A program made the position numbers and the translations under genes. Below are positions 40,725-49,942 of a stretch of 64,000 bases of DNA, one piece after another. Positions within the stretch are counted from its first letter, which is position 1, and each line of letters opens with the position of its first letter. The notes beneath the pieces are model-generated. The model had not been told where the DNA came from. It worked only from the letters and a program-made list of their open reading frames with translations, and searched no databases. The DNA is from Chloroflexota bacterium (lineage in GTDB: Bacteria > Chloroflexota > Anaerolineae > Anaerolineales > UBA11579), in NCBI GenBank assembly GCA_016191875.1, contig JACPVG010000029.1, forward strand, positions 1 to 64,000. The letters are read 5' to 3'.

Positions 40725-42110
40725 ATGCATGCACTGAGAGCTTTCTTAGGAATGCTGTGTGCAGTCACACTTCTGACGGCAGGCTGCGCGGCGGCGGGGG
40801 CGGCTGACGCGGAGGCGCCAGCCGCTTCGGGTGAGTCTCCGGCGGCCGCCAACCTGAATCTGGATGCCCCACTGGTGACATGCGACGCCCTCCCGGAGGC
40901 GTGGCAAATGGGTTTTGCGGTGCTGCCGGAACCAGAACTGGCCGAGCCGGAGCGCGGCCGGCCTTTCACGGATGCGGTTTTTGGAACCTGTGTGATGCGG
41001 GTGAGCGACCGCGCGCAGGACCTTGCCCCCGGGGACGGCTCCCTGGGCATCAAAAACGAGTACGCGCGGGTGCAATCCTTCAACAGCGATGGCCGCTACC
41101 TGGTGCTACGCGGGACGGATGCAACCTGGTATCTTTACGAGGGCGCAAGCCTGCGGCCGGCCGGGCAGCTGCCTCTGGGAACGGACCCGCGCTGGGACGC
41201 CGTTGATCCGCTGCGCCTGTATTACTTCGAAGAGACCCGCCTGATGGCTTACCGAATCGATAGCGGCGAAGCCACGCTGGTGCACGAGTTCGCGGAGGAC
41301 TTTCCGGGCAGAAGCCTGGCGGCCGTGTGGTGGCGGTATGAAGGCAGCCCTTCGCTGGATGGCCGAACCTGGGGGTTGATGGCCGAGGACGAAAACTTCA
41401 TTACCACTCACCTGCTGGTTTACGACCTGGAAACCGATGCGGTGGTTGCCTCGCGGCCCTTCAGTCCGCTGCCGGATACCGATGTCGACTCGGTGAGCAT
41501 CAGTCCGTCAGGCGAATACTTCCTGGTGTTCATGGAAAACGTGTGCGAGCAAGGCAGGCTGGGCAGCCCGGAGGCGCCATGCGGTGTGTTGGTCTTCGAC
41601 CGGGGGCTGGCGGCCGGGCGGGGCGTGCTGCGCAGCGCCAGCCACGGCGACCTGACTTTCGACGCCGCCGGGCGCGAGGTGTGGGTGTACCAGGACAATG
41701 ATACGGACTATCTTTCGATGCTGGATTTGGCGAGCGGGGAGATCACCCCTTTGTGGCCGATCGATTTCTCGCACTCATCGTTGGGCATCCACATCTCCGG
41801 CCGGGCGCTGGCCGCGCCGGGCTGGGCGCTGGTGTCCGTGTTCGACGGCCAGCCGGGTTCCTCTACGTGGATGGACGACCAGGTGTTTGCGATGGAGTTG
41901 AAGCCGGATGGGAGAATCGTGCGGCTGGCGCAGCATCATTCGGTGGTGGATGAAAACCAGGAACATGATTACTGGGCCGAGCCGCACGCCAGCGTGAACG
42001 CGGATTTCACGCGCGTGCTGTTCACGAGCAATTGGGGGCGTTCCGGCACGGGCGAGATCGATACCTATATGATCTTCCTGCCCGAAGGGTGGCTGACGGC
42101 ACTTCCGTAG
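40725..42110 (+). CDS. Lipoprotein with beta-propeller-like domain
   Basis: A 461-residue protein. The ATG at 40725 has AGGAGG nine bases upstream and gives the lipoprotein signal 'MHALRAFLGMLCAVTLLTAGC' (Cys at residue 21). The mature part is rich in short strands with repeated 'RYLVLRGTDATWYLYEGASL', 'EYFLVFMENVCEQG' and 'AGREVWVYQDNDTDYLSMLD' units. This suggests a WD40/TolB-like propeller, perhaps binding glycans or peptides on the cell surface. No catalytic motif is recognised. It follows the response regulator closely and ends before the stem-loop at 42138-42159. Confidence 0.75.
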   Translation: MHALRAFLGMLCAVTLLTAGCAAAGAADAEAPAASGESPAAANLNLDAPLVTCDALPEAWQMGFAVLPEPELAEPERGRPFTDAVFGTCVMRVSDRAQDLAPGDGSLGIKNEYARVQSFNSDGRYLVLRGTDATWYLYEGASLRPAGQLPLGTDPRWDAVDPLRLYYFEETRLMAYRIDSGEATLVHEFAEDFPGRSLAAVWWRYEGSPSLDGRTWGLMAEDENFITTHLLVYDLETDAVVASRPFSPLPDTDVDSVSISPSGEYFLVFMENVCEQGRLGSPEAPCGVLVFDRGLAAGRGVLRSASHGDLTFDAAGREVWVYQDNDTDYLSMLDLASGEITPLWPIDFSHSSLGIHISGRALAAPGWALVSVFDGQPGSSTWMDDQVFAMELKPDGRIVRLAQHHSVVDENQEHDYWAEPHASVNADFTRVLFTSNWGRSGTGEIDTYMIFLPEGWLTALP

Positions 42111-42137
42111 ATGTGAATGCAGGGTAAGCCAAGAGAA

Positions 42138-42159
42138 ACGGCGGAGGAAACTCCGCCGT
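42138..42159. terminator. GAAA-loop hairpin between convergent genes
   Basis: ACGGCGGAG/CTCCGCCGT (9 bp) with a GAAA tetraloop lies between the lipoprotein stop and the bipA stop. There is no long T-run on either strand, so termination is probable but not certain. Confidence 0.6.
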
Positions 42160-42165
42160 CTGCGT

Positions 42166-44025
42166 TCACTGACCCATCAGCTCTTTGGTACGCTTGGCCT
42201 GGCGGCCGCGCTCGTTCTGGTCGAGGAGGCGCTTGCGGATGCGCAAACTCTTGGGGGTGACTTCGAGCAGTTCGTCCTCGACCAGATATTCGATGCACTC
42301 GTCTAGGCTCATGTCGCGCGGCGGCGCCAGGCGCACATCGATCTCGCGGATGGAATTGCGCATGTTGGTCAGCGCCTTGGCCTTGGCGACGTTGACGTCC
42401 AGGTCGCCGGGGCGCTGATGCTCGCCAACCACCATGCCGCCATAGACCTCCACCCCGGCGCGGATGAAGAGCGTGCCGCGTTCTTCGGCATTCTTGAGGC
42501 CGAAGGTGGTGGCCGTCCCGGCCTCCCAGGCAACCAGTGAGCCGCGCGAGCGAGAGTGGATGTGCCCGGCGGCGGGCGCGTAGCCGTGGAAGAGGGCGTG
42601 CATCACGCCCATGCCGCGGGTGGCGGTGAGGAACTGGTAGCGGAAGCCGAGCAGGCCGCGAGTGGGGACGATGAAGGTGATCTGTACATGGCCGTCGGCG
42701 CCCTCGACCATGTTGGTCATCTCGCCGCGCCGCTTGCCGAGCATCTCGACCACGGCCCCGGAGGTCTCCTGGCTGGTCTCGATGAAAACCTCTTCATAGG
42801 GTTCGAGCCAGTTGCCTTCTGCATCCTGTTTGAGGATGACTTCAGGGCGGGAGACCTGGAATTCATAGCCTTCGCGGCGCATGGTCTCGATGAGGATGGC
42901 GAGATGCAGTTCGCCACGGCCGGAGACCATAAAGGTGTCGGCCGAGCCGGTCTCTTCAACCCGCAGGGCGACGTTGGAACGCAGTTCGTTGAACAGGCGT
43001 TCGCGCAGGTTCCGACTGGTACCCCAGCGCCCTTCGCGCCCGGCGAAGGGCGAGGTGTTGATGGCAAAGGCCATCCGCACGGTGGGTTCTTCGACGTTGA
43101 TGACCGGCAGGGCGACCGGACTTTCGAGGTCGGCCAGGGTTTCACCAATGGCGATATCTTCCAGGCCGGCGATGGCGACGATGTCCCCGGCTGTGGCTTC
43201 TTCGACTTCAACGCGGTCCAGACCTTCCTGGGCATAGAGGTAGCGGATGGCTTCCTTTTGCTGCTCACCGCCGGCCGAGAGGCGCAGCACGGGCTGGCCG
43301 ACGACCAAGCGCCCGGCAAAGATACGCCCGATGGCGGTGAGGCCGCGATAATTGTCGTAATCGAGGGTGGTGACGAGCATCTGGAGCGGCGCGTCCGGGT
43401 CGACGCGCGGGGCAGGCACATGGCGCAGGATGGTATCGAAGAGCGGCTGAAGGTCAGGGCCGATATCCGGGGTCAGCCCGGCGCGCTGGGTAGTAGCGAC
43501 GGCATACACGACCGGGAATTCGGCCTGCTCTTCGGAAGCGCCCAGTTCAATGAACAGGTCGAACGTTTCGTTGAGCACGCGCTCGGGGTCGGCGTCTTTG
43601 CGGTCCACTTTGTTGATGACGACAATGGCGCGATGGCCCAGTTCAAGGGCCTTTTTCAGCACGAAGCGGGTCTGGGGGCGGGGGCCTTCGGCGGCGTCGA
43701 CGAGCAGGAGGACGCCGTCGACCATGTTGAGGACGCGCTCGACCTCGCCGCCGAAGTCGGCATGGCCGGGAGTGTCCACGACGTTGATCTTGACCATCCC
43801 GCCGGTGGAGGAATCCGGGATGCGGATGGCGGTGTTCTTGGCGAGGATGGTGATGCCGCGCTCGCGTTCCAGGTCGTTGGAGTCCATGACGCGTTCTTCA
43901 ACGTGCTGGTTGTCGCGGAATGTGCGCGCCTGGCGCAGGAGACCATCCACCAGGGTGGTCTTGCCATGGTCGACGTGGGCGATAATGGCGATGTTGCGAA
44001 GATCGGTACGGGTGATGAGTGTCAT
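42166..44025 (-). CDS. typA: Translational GTPase BipA/TypA
   Basis: Ribosome-associated GTPase that helps 50S assembly and stress adaptation. The 619 residues are full length. G motifs are '[17 protein letters not shown]' (G1), 'RERGITI' (G2), '[16 protein letters not shown]' (G3) and '[13 protein letters not shown]' (G4), followed by EF-G-like domains and the BipA-specific C-terminal domain ('[20 protein letters not shown]'). AAGGAAG precedes the ATG. The leader contains an intrinsic terminator upstream of the start (44046-44067), suggesting attenuation. There is no other gene in its transcript. Confidence 0.96.
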   Translation of the reverse strand: MTLITRTDLRNIAIIAHVDHGKTTLVDGLLRQARTFRDNQHVEERVMDSNDLERERGITILAKNTAIRIPDSSTGGMVKINVVDTPGHADFGGEVERVLNMVDGVLLLVDAAEGPRPQTRFVLKKALELGHRAIVVINKVDRKDADPERVLNETFDLFIELGASEEQAEFPVVYAVATTQRAGLTPDIGPDLQPLFDTILRHVPAPRVDPDAPLQMLVTTLDYDNYRGLTAIGRIFAGRLVVGQPVLRLSAGGEQQKEAIRYLYAQEGLDRVEVEEATAGDIVAIAGLEDIAIGETLADLESPVALPVINVEEPTVRMAFAINTSPFAGREGRWGTSRNLRERLFNELRSNVALRVEETGSADTFMVSGRGELHLAILIETMRREGYEFQVSRPEVILKQDAEGNWLEPYEEVFIETSQETSGAVVEMLGKRRGEMTNMVEGADGHVQITFIVPTRGLLGFRYQFLTATRGMGVMHALFHGYAPAAGHIHSRSRGSLVAWEAGTATTFGLKNAEERGTLFIRAGVEVYGGMVVGEHQRPGDLDVNVAKAKALTNMRNSIREIDVRLAPPRDMSLDECIEYLVEDELLEVTPKSLRIRKRLLDQNERGRQAKRTKELMGQ

Positions 44026-44045
44026 TCTGCTTCCTTAGTTTCCGC

Positions 44046-44067
44046 AAAAAAGCCCCGCAGGGCGGGG
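44046..44067 (-). terminator. Intrinsic terminator in the bipA leader (attenuator candidate)
   Basis: On the minus strand CCCCGC/GCGGGG (44062-44067 with 44053-44058) with a 3-nt loop is followed by six U (44046-44051). It lies between the -10 (44120-44125) and the bipA start at 44025. No minus-strand gene lies upstream that it could terminate. Confidence 0.7.
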
Positions 44068-44119
44068 TCTTGGGGATGCGACTGCCGGGGGGCAAAGGCG
44101 CAGGCTTGCGGACGAATGG

Positions 44120-44125
44120 ATTATA
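44120..44125 (-). promoter_or_regulatory. -10 element of bipA
   Basis: TATAAT on the minus strand, about 95 nt before the bipA ATG. The -35 region is weak. Confidence 0.55.
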
Positions 44126-44217
44126 CTCGATTTTGGCGGGCTATTCGGGTGAATTATGGGGCATTTGCCCTGGCAGAACAGGAAACCTGACCCTGAGAAA
44201 TGGCGCCGCTACGTTCT

Positions 44218-44234
44218 TATAATGCTCATATAAT
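44218..44234 (+). promoter_or_regulatory. Two overlapping -10 elements upstream of 44303
   Basis: TATAAT at 44218-44223 and again at 44229-44234, 11 nt apart, followed by a roughly 65-nt leader. The leader has a small hairpin CTGCA/TGCAG and GAAC...GTTC near the start codon. Confidence 0.5.
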
Positions 44235-44302
44235 GGGCAGAGGTCTATTTCGCTGCCTGTAAGGGGTGAACCTGCAAAAGTGCAGAGAGAAACACAAGGT
44301 TC

Positions 44303-45940
44303 ATGTTGCCCGACTCGCCTGATTCTCGAGGATTACCAGGTCTTCTACGTACCGCAAGGTCCGTAGCCTTGTTGTGCGCGCTGTTGAGCCTGCTGGCCGC
44401 CGGCATTGCCGGCGCGGTGGACCGGCCGTCGAAGGAAATTTATTACTGGTACCTGGCGCGCTGGGAGGACCAGAGCGTTGTCTGCCGGATCGCGATCCAG
44501 CACGAGGGCCAGCCGACCGGCGAAGAGGTGATCGCCCAGTGCGGCGAATTCATCTATGACGAGTGGTGGGCCACCCCGCCATGCCAGGCCGCCGAAACGC
44601 GCGATTGCGACGGGTTGTACCTGTTCTTCAGCAACACCTATGTCTGGGAGGTCCCGCCCGAGGTGACGCCGGGCTTTCCTACCATCCAGTTGACCCTAAA
44701 GGACTGCCCGCAGGAAACGCCGGAAAATTGGTGCCCAGCCCTGCCGCAACTGGAGTTTGTCGTCACAATCGACGGCTTGGTGGCGACCAATGCCGCCACG
44801 AGCATCTCGAATGCCCAAAATACGGCCACCTGCACGGGCGGCATCTGCCTGCTCCCGCTGGTTGTGACCGGAGAATCAGGCGAAAAGATCCAATTCTGGG
44901 CCACGCTCCCGGACGGGCAGCAAACGCCGTTCTACTCGGCCCGCTTCCGGGTGCTGCCATCCGACTCGGCGGCGCACCCCGGCCAGGAGGGGTACCGGGT
45001 GGACGTGGTCAGTTCGCAGTTCGTGACGAGCGGCCCACTCTGCTGTTCGGTACAGTGGGGCGCTTTTCCGGCGGGCGATACCAGCATCCCCTGGCTGGCC
45101 ACGCCGGCGGATTTCCGGCAACTGGAGACGGATATCCCTTATGCCTATCTGGCCGGCAGCCTGATCCAGGCCGGGCTGGTGGAAGCCAGCCAATGTCCGG
45201 GGAACGGATTGCTGCCTTCCGGCTATGCCAGCGAATGCGGACTGGAAGCGGCCGCGTTTGACGTTTACGCCTGGCAGAACATCTATGACCCGGCCATCCT
45301 GGCAAGCGCCAGGAAGACCGGCGTGCCAGCGGTTCTGCTGAAGCGCCTGTTTGGGCAGGAAAGCCAGTTCTGGCCGCTGGACCTGGCACGGGCTGAGTTC
45401 GGGCTGGGCCACCTGACGACCCTGGGCGCGGATACCCTGCTGTTATGGAATCCGGCATATTTCGGACAGTTGTGCCCGGAAGTGTTGCAAATGACCACCT
45501 GCGACCTGGGGTACGCCAACCTGAGCCAGGACCAGCAGGCGATGCTGCAAGGGGCGGCGCTGAGCATTGCCAGCGGCTCGTGCGAGGACTGCCCCGGCGG
45601 CCTGCATTTCCGCGACCTCGATAAGAAGGTGAACGTGGTGGCGCAGGCCCTGGTGGCCAACGCCGCCCAGGCCGGGCACATCATCCGGCTGACGACCGGG
45701 AAGGCGGGCGGAGAACTGAGCGGCTATGACGACCTGTGGCGCTTTTCGCTGGTGAACTACAACGCCGGACCGGGCTGCCTGCACGCCGGCGTAAAGGCGG
45801 TGTGGGCGGCGAAAGTGGAACTGACCTGGGAGAACCTGTCTGTGCACCTGCCTAAAGAATGCCAGGGCGCGGTGGCCTACGTGAATGCGGTCACGGCGGT
45901 GAGCGGCGCGGCGGCCAGCCTGGAGGATGCTCATCCGTGA
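44303..45940 (+). CDS. Exported protein with lytic transglycosylase-like domain
   Basis: A 545-residue protein with an N-terminal hydrophobic segment (about residues 21-38) acting as a signal or anchor, then a Cys-rich outer beta domain (about 45-215). The C-terminal half has the three SLT fold marks: 'LLKRLFGQESQFWPLDLARA' with the likely catalytic Glu, 'FGLGHLTTLGADTLLLWNP' in place of GLMQ, and 'FSLVNYNAGPGCLHAGVKAV' in place of AYNAG. It probably cleaves peptidoglycan glycan strands, or did so ancestrally. The ligand of the N-terminal domain is unknown. It has two -10 elements and a structured leader upstream. Confidence 0.78.
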   Translation: MLPDSPDSRGLPGLLRTARSVALLCALLSLLAAGIAGAVDRPSKEIYYWYLARWEDQSVVCRIAIQHEGQPTGEEVIAQCGEFIYDEWWATPPCQAAETRDCDGLYLFFSNTYVWEVPPEVTPGFPTIQLTLKDCPQETPENWCPALPQLEFVVTIDGLVATNAATSISNAQNTATCTGGICLLPLVVTGESGEKIQFWATLPDGQQTPFYSARFRVLPSDSAAHPGQEGYRVDVVSSQFVTSGPLCCSVQWGAFPAGDTSIPWLATPADFRQLETDIPYAYLAGSLIQAGLVEASQCPGNGLLPSGYASECGLEAAAFDVYAWQNIYDPAILASARKTGVPAVLLKRLFGQESQFWPLDLARAEFGLGHLTTLGADTLLLWNPAYFGQLCPEVLQMTTCDLGYANLSQDQQAMLQGAALSIASGSCEDCPGGLHFRDLDKKVNVVAQALVANAAQAGHIIRLTTGKAGGELSGYDDLWRFSLVNYNAGPGCLHAGVKAVWAAKVELTWENLSVHLPKECQGAVAYVNAVTAVSGAAASLEDAHP

Positions 45941-46017
45941 TGCGATTAGACAAATGCCTATTCCTGGATTTCTAGCAGTGGGTTAGGATTGCGTCGGTGA
46001 TGGGCGCAAGAAACCAA

Positions 46018-46046
46018 TTGCACTACTCACCATTATGCTGTATAGT
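46018..46046 (+). promoter_or_regulatory. Promoter of the M23-F5/8C gene
   Basis: TTGCAC (46018-46023), 17-nt spacer, TATAGT (46041-46046). The leader carries AAGGAAGG seven bases before the ATG at 46088. Confidence 0.65.
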
Positions 46047-46087
46047 TAAATAAACTCGTGAAAGTAAGCGCAAAGGAAGGGTAAACT

Positions 46088-47215
46088 ATGAATGCGTTCG
46101 AGACTGCAAATAAGTATCGGGGTATATCTGGCATCAAGTTATTGAAGAGCTCTACGCGTTTCGTCCTAAGGTTAGTTGCGCTATTAGCGGTTGCTATTTC
46201 GAGTTGGGGCGTTGACGGAATTCAAAGTGCGGAGGCAGCTCCCGAATCGGCCCAGAGTCGAAGTCTATATCTCCCTTTTAAGGGTACTTGGTATGTTTGC
46301 CAAGGATATCGCGGCAAGATCTCTCATACTGGGAAAGACGTTTATGCACTAGATCTGACGACTAACAAGGATGGCGTGGGCAATAACGGATGTACGGGTG
46401 ATATTAACGCCTCAAAAGACCAACTAGTCTATGCCCCTGCCGATGGAGTGTTGAGTTATGGAACTAGCAATCCTGACCTCATTTACTTTACTCTTGATAC
46501 AGGCGGGTGTTTGGTGATTGGACATGTAGTTCCCAACGCCTACGCCACCGGGAAATATAAGAGTGGCCAGCAAATCGGGAAGGTTGCCGCTGCCGGGACT
46601 CGCAATGGTGGTTATGCACATATTCATATGAGCGCATTCCCTAAGGGATGCTATGCCACTACTTCCGTTCCAATGTCCAGCGACTACAATTTCAGGTTTC
46701 TCAATTCTCAATTTCAAAATGCTCCTGACCTGATATCAAATGGAGCCACGAACCAATACAGGGGCCTGCAGCTAAGCGGGCCGGGTGCAAGCCGACCATC
46801 TACCAGTATCAATCTTGCAAAGGGAAAGCGGACGTATAGGTCTTCAGTCCAAAACAGTTCCTACGAATCGTATCGCGGTGTTGATGGATCGACGCTCACT
46901 CGCTGGTCTTCAGCCCAGAGTTCAACCCTCGGTCCTCAGTGGTTGATTGTAGATCTGGGAAGCAGCCAGCAAATAAATCAGGTAATAACCCGTTGGGAAG
47001 CGGCATATGCTCCACACTTCTTTGTAGGAACGTCCACCTCCTCCAACTGTGAAACCGCATCTTACTCCGGCAGTTGGTACACTGTCACCAAAGCGGCTTC
47101 CTGGAGCATATCTCTCAGTCTTAGGTCTGCCAGGTGCGTCATGGTCTATATGGACCAACGTGCTCCGGGAATGAGCAACTACTCGATCTGGGAGTTTGAG
47201 GTCTACAAGAGATAG
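46088..47215 (+). CDS. Exported M23 (LytM) peptidase with F5/8 type C domain
   Basis: A 375-residue protein. Its signal peptide is long (about residues 1-51), and 'SAEAAPESAQSR' looks like the cleavage region. The LytM metallopeptidase domain shows 'KISHTGKDVYALDLTT' (H...D ligands), 'CLVIGHVVP' and 'NGGYAHIHMSAFP' (HxH). The C-terminal discoidin/F5-8C carbohydrate-binding domain reads 'INLAKGKRTYRSSVQNSSYE' through 'VDGSTLTRWSSAQSS' and 'QWLIVDLGSSQQINQVI'. It likely cuts peptidoglycan cross-links or a surface polymer. Base composition is clearly more AT-rich than its neighbours, suggesting acquisition. It has its own promoter. Confidence 0.85.
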   Translation: MNAFETANKYRGISGIKLLKSSTRFVLRLVALLAVAISSWGVDGIQSAEAAPESAQSRSLYLPFKGTWYVCQGYRGKISHTGKDVYALDLTTNKDGVGNNGCTGDINASKDQLVYAPADGVLSYGTSNPDLIYFTLDTGGCLVIGHVVPNAYATGKYKSGQQIGKVAAAGTRNGGYAHIHMSAFPKGCYATTSVPMSSDYNFRFLNSQFQNAPDLISNGATNQYRGLQLSGPGASRPSTSINLAKGKRTYRSSVQNSSYESYRGVDGSTLTRWSSAQSSTLGPQWLIVDLGSSQQINQVITRWEAAYAPHFFVGTSTSSNCETASYSGSWYTVTKAASWSISLSLRSARCVMVYMDQRAPGMSNYSIWEFEVYKR

Positions 47216-47383
47216 TTCCTTGCGGTTCAGGTGCGCACAAGTTGATATTTCAACAGTCCAAACCCGATAAGAAACCTGCAAGGTTGGCGGCAGATGCGTC
47301 AGCCACCCAACCATAAACCCATGCGACCGCTGAAGCGCGAAAGCGGGCGGCTGACTGGGACACACGAAGAAAGAGGGATACCC

Positions 47384-49819
47384 GTGAAACATGCAAAGAT
47401 GTTCAATATCCTTGTTGCCGTTGTACTGTTGCTCTCGGCCTTGGGCGCCAGCAGCCAGCCGACCGCGGCGCAGAGCGGGGGCGAGGAAATCTCGCGCGAT
47501 GCGCAGTATGTGCCCGGCGAAGTCGTGGTCGGGTTCGACGAAATCGCCGGCGTGAAAGCGTATTCGGCGCAGGCGCTGGCTCTGGCGGGCACGGTGGGGG
47601 CGCAGGTGGTTGACCTGAACGGCGCGACCGCCCTGCTGAGTTTCGCCGAAGACGCGGACGTGAATGCGCTGGCCGGGCAGATCGGCGGCCAGGCGGGCGT
47701 GCGCTACGCCGAGCCGAACTACATCTTCTGGACGCCGGAAGAAAGTCCGCGGGGCGGCCAGCACCAGCTGACCGGCATCGAACGCACCTATAACATGGGC
47801 AACGGCGAGACCCAGAAAGTGACGCTCACCAAAGCCGAACTGCTGGCGATGCGCTCGACCAACAAGACCACCGCCACCTATCCGAGCGACGGCTGGGAGA
47901 ACTGGGGCTGGTATGGCTCCGGGGCCTGGAAGATCTGGAACAGCGTGGCCGCCAGCCCGGTGGTGTGCGTGGTGGATACCGGCGTGGACATCACCCACCC
48001 GGACCTCAAGGTGAAAATCCAGCCCGGCGGCTGGGACTATGTGAACGATGACGCCCTGCCGATGGATGACAACGGCCATGGAACGCATGTGGCCGGCACC
48101 ATCGCAGCCGTGGCGAACAACAAGATCACCGGCTACATAGGCATGGCGGGCATCTCCAACGGCAAGATCCTGCCGGTGAAGGTGCTTTCGGCTCAGGGAT
48201 GGGGGACGACGTTCGACATCGCGGCGGGCATCCGCCGCTGCGCCGACAACATCTACGTCAAGGTCATCAACATGAGCCTGGGGGGCAGCGTGGGCAGCAC
48301 GACCCAGTGGTACGCGCTGGACTACGCCATCAACTACAAGGGCAAACTGCTCGTGGCGGCGGCGGGCAATTCTTCTCTGAGCCTGGATACCTACAGTTTC
48401 TACCCGGCCAATTGGGCCGACCCCACTGAATACCCGAATGGGACCGGCCTGGGAGGCTCCTACGGCACGAACATCGCCCAAGCAGTGCTGACGGTGGGCG
48501 CCGTCACGGTGGATGACCGCTGGATGGACTTCGACGGCGACAGCACCGATAACGAGGGTGAGGCGGGCAGCTACGAATGCGCGGCTTCGTTCTCGAACTA
48601 CGGGACGTACGTGGAGATCGTGGCGCCGGGCGAGGATATCTTCGCGACCACGCCGTTCACCGCGCCGTTCTACAGCCAGTATTTCTACGGCGGCAGCCAG
48701 GCTTACGATTGGTACAGCGGCACCTCGATGGCCGCGCCGCACGTGGCGGCGGGCGCCGCCCGGGCGTGGTCAATCTACAAGACGGATACCGCGGCCCAGA
48801 TGAAGCAGCGCCTGCTGAACACTGGCGACGCGGTGTGGGCAGAGGAAGACCCGAACTGGGACGACAGCACCATCGGCTTCTCGGCCAACTACGGCGGCGA
48901 CGCGCCCTATTGCTGGCCGAACAGCATGACCAACTCGGTGGCGCTGAACGTGGCGCTGGCGATGGGCCGCACGGCGCTGAGCGGGGCGGTGATGGATGCC
49001 CGCACCGGCCTGCCGCTGGTGGGCACGCTGGTGACCGCGCGCAATTACTACACCAAGGTGCTGGTGCCCGGCACCAAGAGCACCGTGGAAAGCGTCTGGG
49101 GCCGGTGGTGGGACCTGCTGAACGTGCCGGTGGGAACCTGGTATGAGATCGGCTACTACAAGCCAGGCTACACGGCCGGGACGCAGTACGTGAACACATC
49201 CTGGATCTATGCCTATGAGTACGACGAGCGCACCTGGACCTCAGGGGATCCGACTGCCGTCCTGTCCATCCCGAACATCGTGTCGTTGAGTTACTATGTG
49301 GTGCTGGACTGGAACTGGTGGCTGTATGACGGCCAGGAAATGGACCTGTACGTGTACCTGCCGGCCGGCGCGCCGAGCGGGGCAGTCTACTGGGGCAGCC
49401 CCGGGACGCTGCGCGACTGGCCGTGGGCGCGCTGGATGCGCGAGGCCGGCCCGAGCGGCGACTGGGTCACTTCGGAGACGGTGGCGATTCGCAAGCTGAA
49501 CACCACCAACCTGCGCTACAACCCGACCGGGACGTACTACATCCTGGCGCGCGACTGGGGGGATGAGACGCTGAACGATGGCTGGCCGATGATCCGCATC
49601 TGGGATGCCGGCAAGGTGATCAGCTGGCTCGGCCAGGGTTGGTATGATGAAGATTGCACGGCGGCCGACACGTGGTGGCTGGCGTATATCATCCAGCCCA
49701 ACGGCGCACTGGCCCCGACCAAGGTCGACCAGTGTGACCCGGCTTCGCTGACGCCATATGCGGAAGGGCTTGACCCGCTGCAGGGCATCCCCGGCAGCGA
49801 CGGCGGCACCAAGCCGTAA
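47384..49819 (+). CDS. Secreted S8 (subtilisin-like) peptidase, first of two
   Basis: An 811-residue protein. The GTG at 47384 after AAGAGGG gives 'MKHAKMFNILVAVVLLLSAL', a clean signal peptide; the frame from 47294 adds a non-coding-looking leader. An I9-like propeptide ('YVPGEVVVGFDEIAGVKAYS') precedes the catalytic domain: Asp in 'VCVVDTGVDITHPDL', His in 'NGHGTHVAGT', Ser in 'SGTSMAAPHVAAGA'. After about residue 540 comes a carboxypeptidase-regulatory-like domain ('LSGAVMDARTGLPLVGTLVT') and a Trp/Tyr-rich beta domain. There is no LPXTG or membrane anchor, so it is probably released. A 14-bp hairpin terminator follows. Confidence 0.92.
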   Translation: MKHAKMFNILVAVVLLLSALGASSQPTAAQSGGEEISRDAQYVPGEVVVGFDEIAGVKAYSAQALALAGTVGAQVVDLNGATALLSFAEDADVNALAGQIGGQAGVRYAEPNYIFWTPEESPRGGQHQLTGIERTYNMGNGETQKVTLTKAELLAMRSTNKTTATYPSDGWENWGWYGSGAWKIWNSVAASPVVCVVDTGVDITHPDLKVKIQPGGWDYVNDDALPMDDNGHGTHVAGTIAAVANNKITGYIGMAGISNGKILPVKVLSAQGWGTTFDIAAGIRRCADNIYVKVINMSLGGSVGSTTQWYALDYAINYKGKLLVAAAGNSSLSLDTYSFYPANWADPTEYPNGTGLGGSYGTNIAQAVLTVGAVTVDDRWMDFDGDSTDNEGEAGSYECAASFSNYGTYVEIVAPGEDIFATTPFTAPFYSQYFYGGSQAYDWYSGTSMAAPHVAAGAARAWSIYKTDTAAQMKQRLLNTGDAVWAEEDPNWDDSTIGFSANYGGDAPYCWPNSMTNSVALNVALAMGRTALSGAVMDARTGLPLVGTLVTARNYYTKVLVPGTKSTVESVWGRWWDLLNVPVGTWYEIGYYKPGYTAGTQYVNTSWIYAYEYDERTWTSGDPTAVLSIPNIVSLSYYVVLDWNWWLYDGQEMDLYVYLPAGAPSGAVYWGSPGTLRDWPWARWMREAGPSGDWVTSETVAIRKLNTTNLRYNPTGTYYILARDWGDETLNDGWPMIRIWDAGKVISWLGQGWYDEDCTAADTWWLAYIIQPNGALAPTKVDQCDPASLTPYAEGLDPLQGIPGSDGGTKP

Positions 49820-49854
49820 GTCCGAGGGCTACCAGCCGGTGAGTTTGAGTGAAT

Positions 49855-49890
49855 CCCAGGGGTTGCGGGCAGCCGCAACCCCTGGGAAGT
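49855..49890 (+). terminator. Strong hairpin after the first subtilase gene
   Basis: A 14-bp perfect stem CCCAGGGGTTGCGG/CCGCAACCCCTGGG (49855-49868 with 49873-49886) has a 4-nt loop, followed by AAGTTT. It lies 35 nt after the stop. Confidence 0.75.
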
Positions 49891-49942
49891 TTATGAATGG
49901 TGTGTTTGCTGAACGTATCGGCAGCCTGGCTGGAACGTCGCT

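Noticed and set aside
42556-44190. 544-residue plus-strand ORF
   Set aside because: Antisense to bipA; composition is an echo of the bipA codons.
44235-44302. Riboswitch upstream of the transglycosylase-like gene
   Set aside because: The leader has small complementary segments, but I could not match c-di-GMP, c-di-AMP or other known conserved cores.
46922-48742. 606-residue minus-strand ORF
   Set aside because: Antisense to the M23 gene end and the first subtilase; no start signal or domain.
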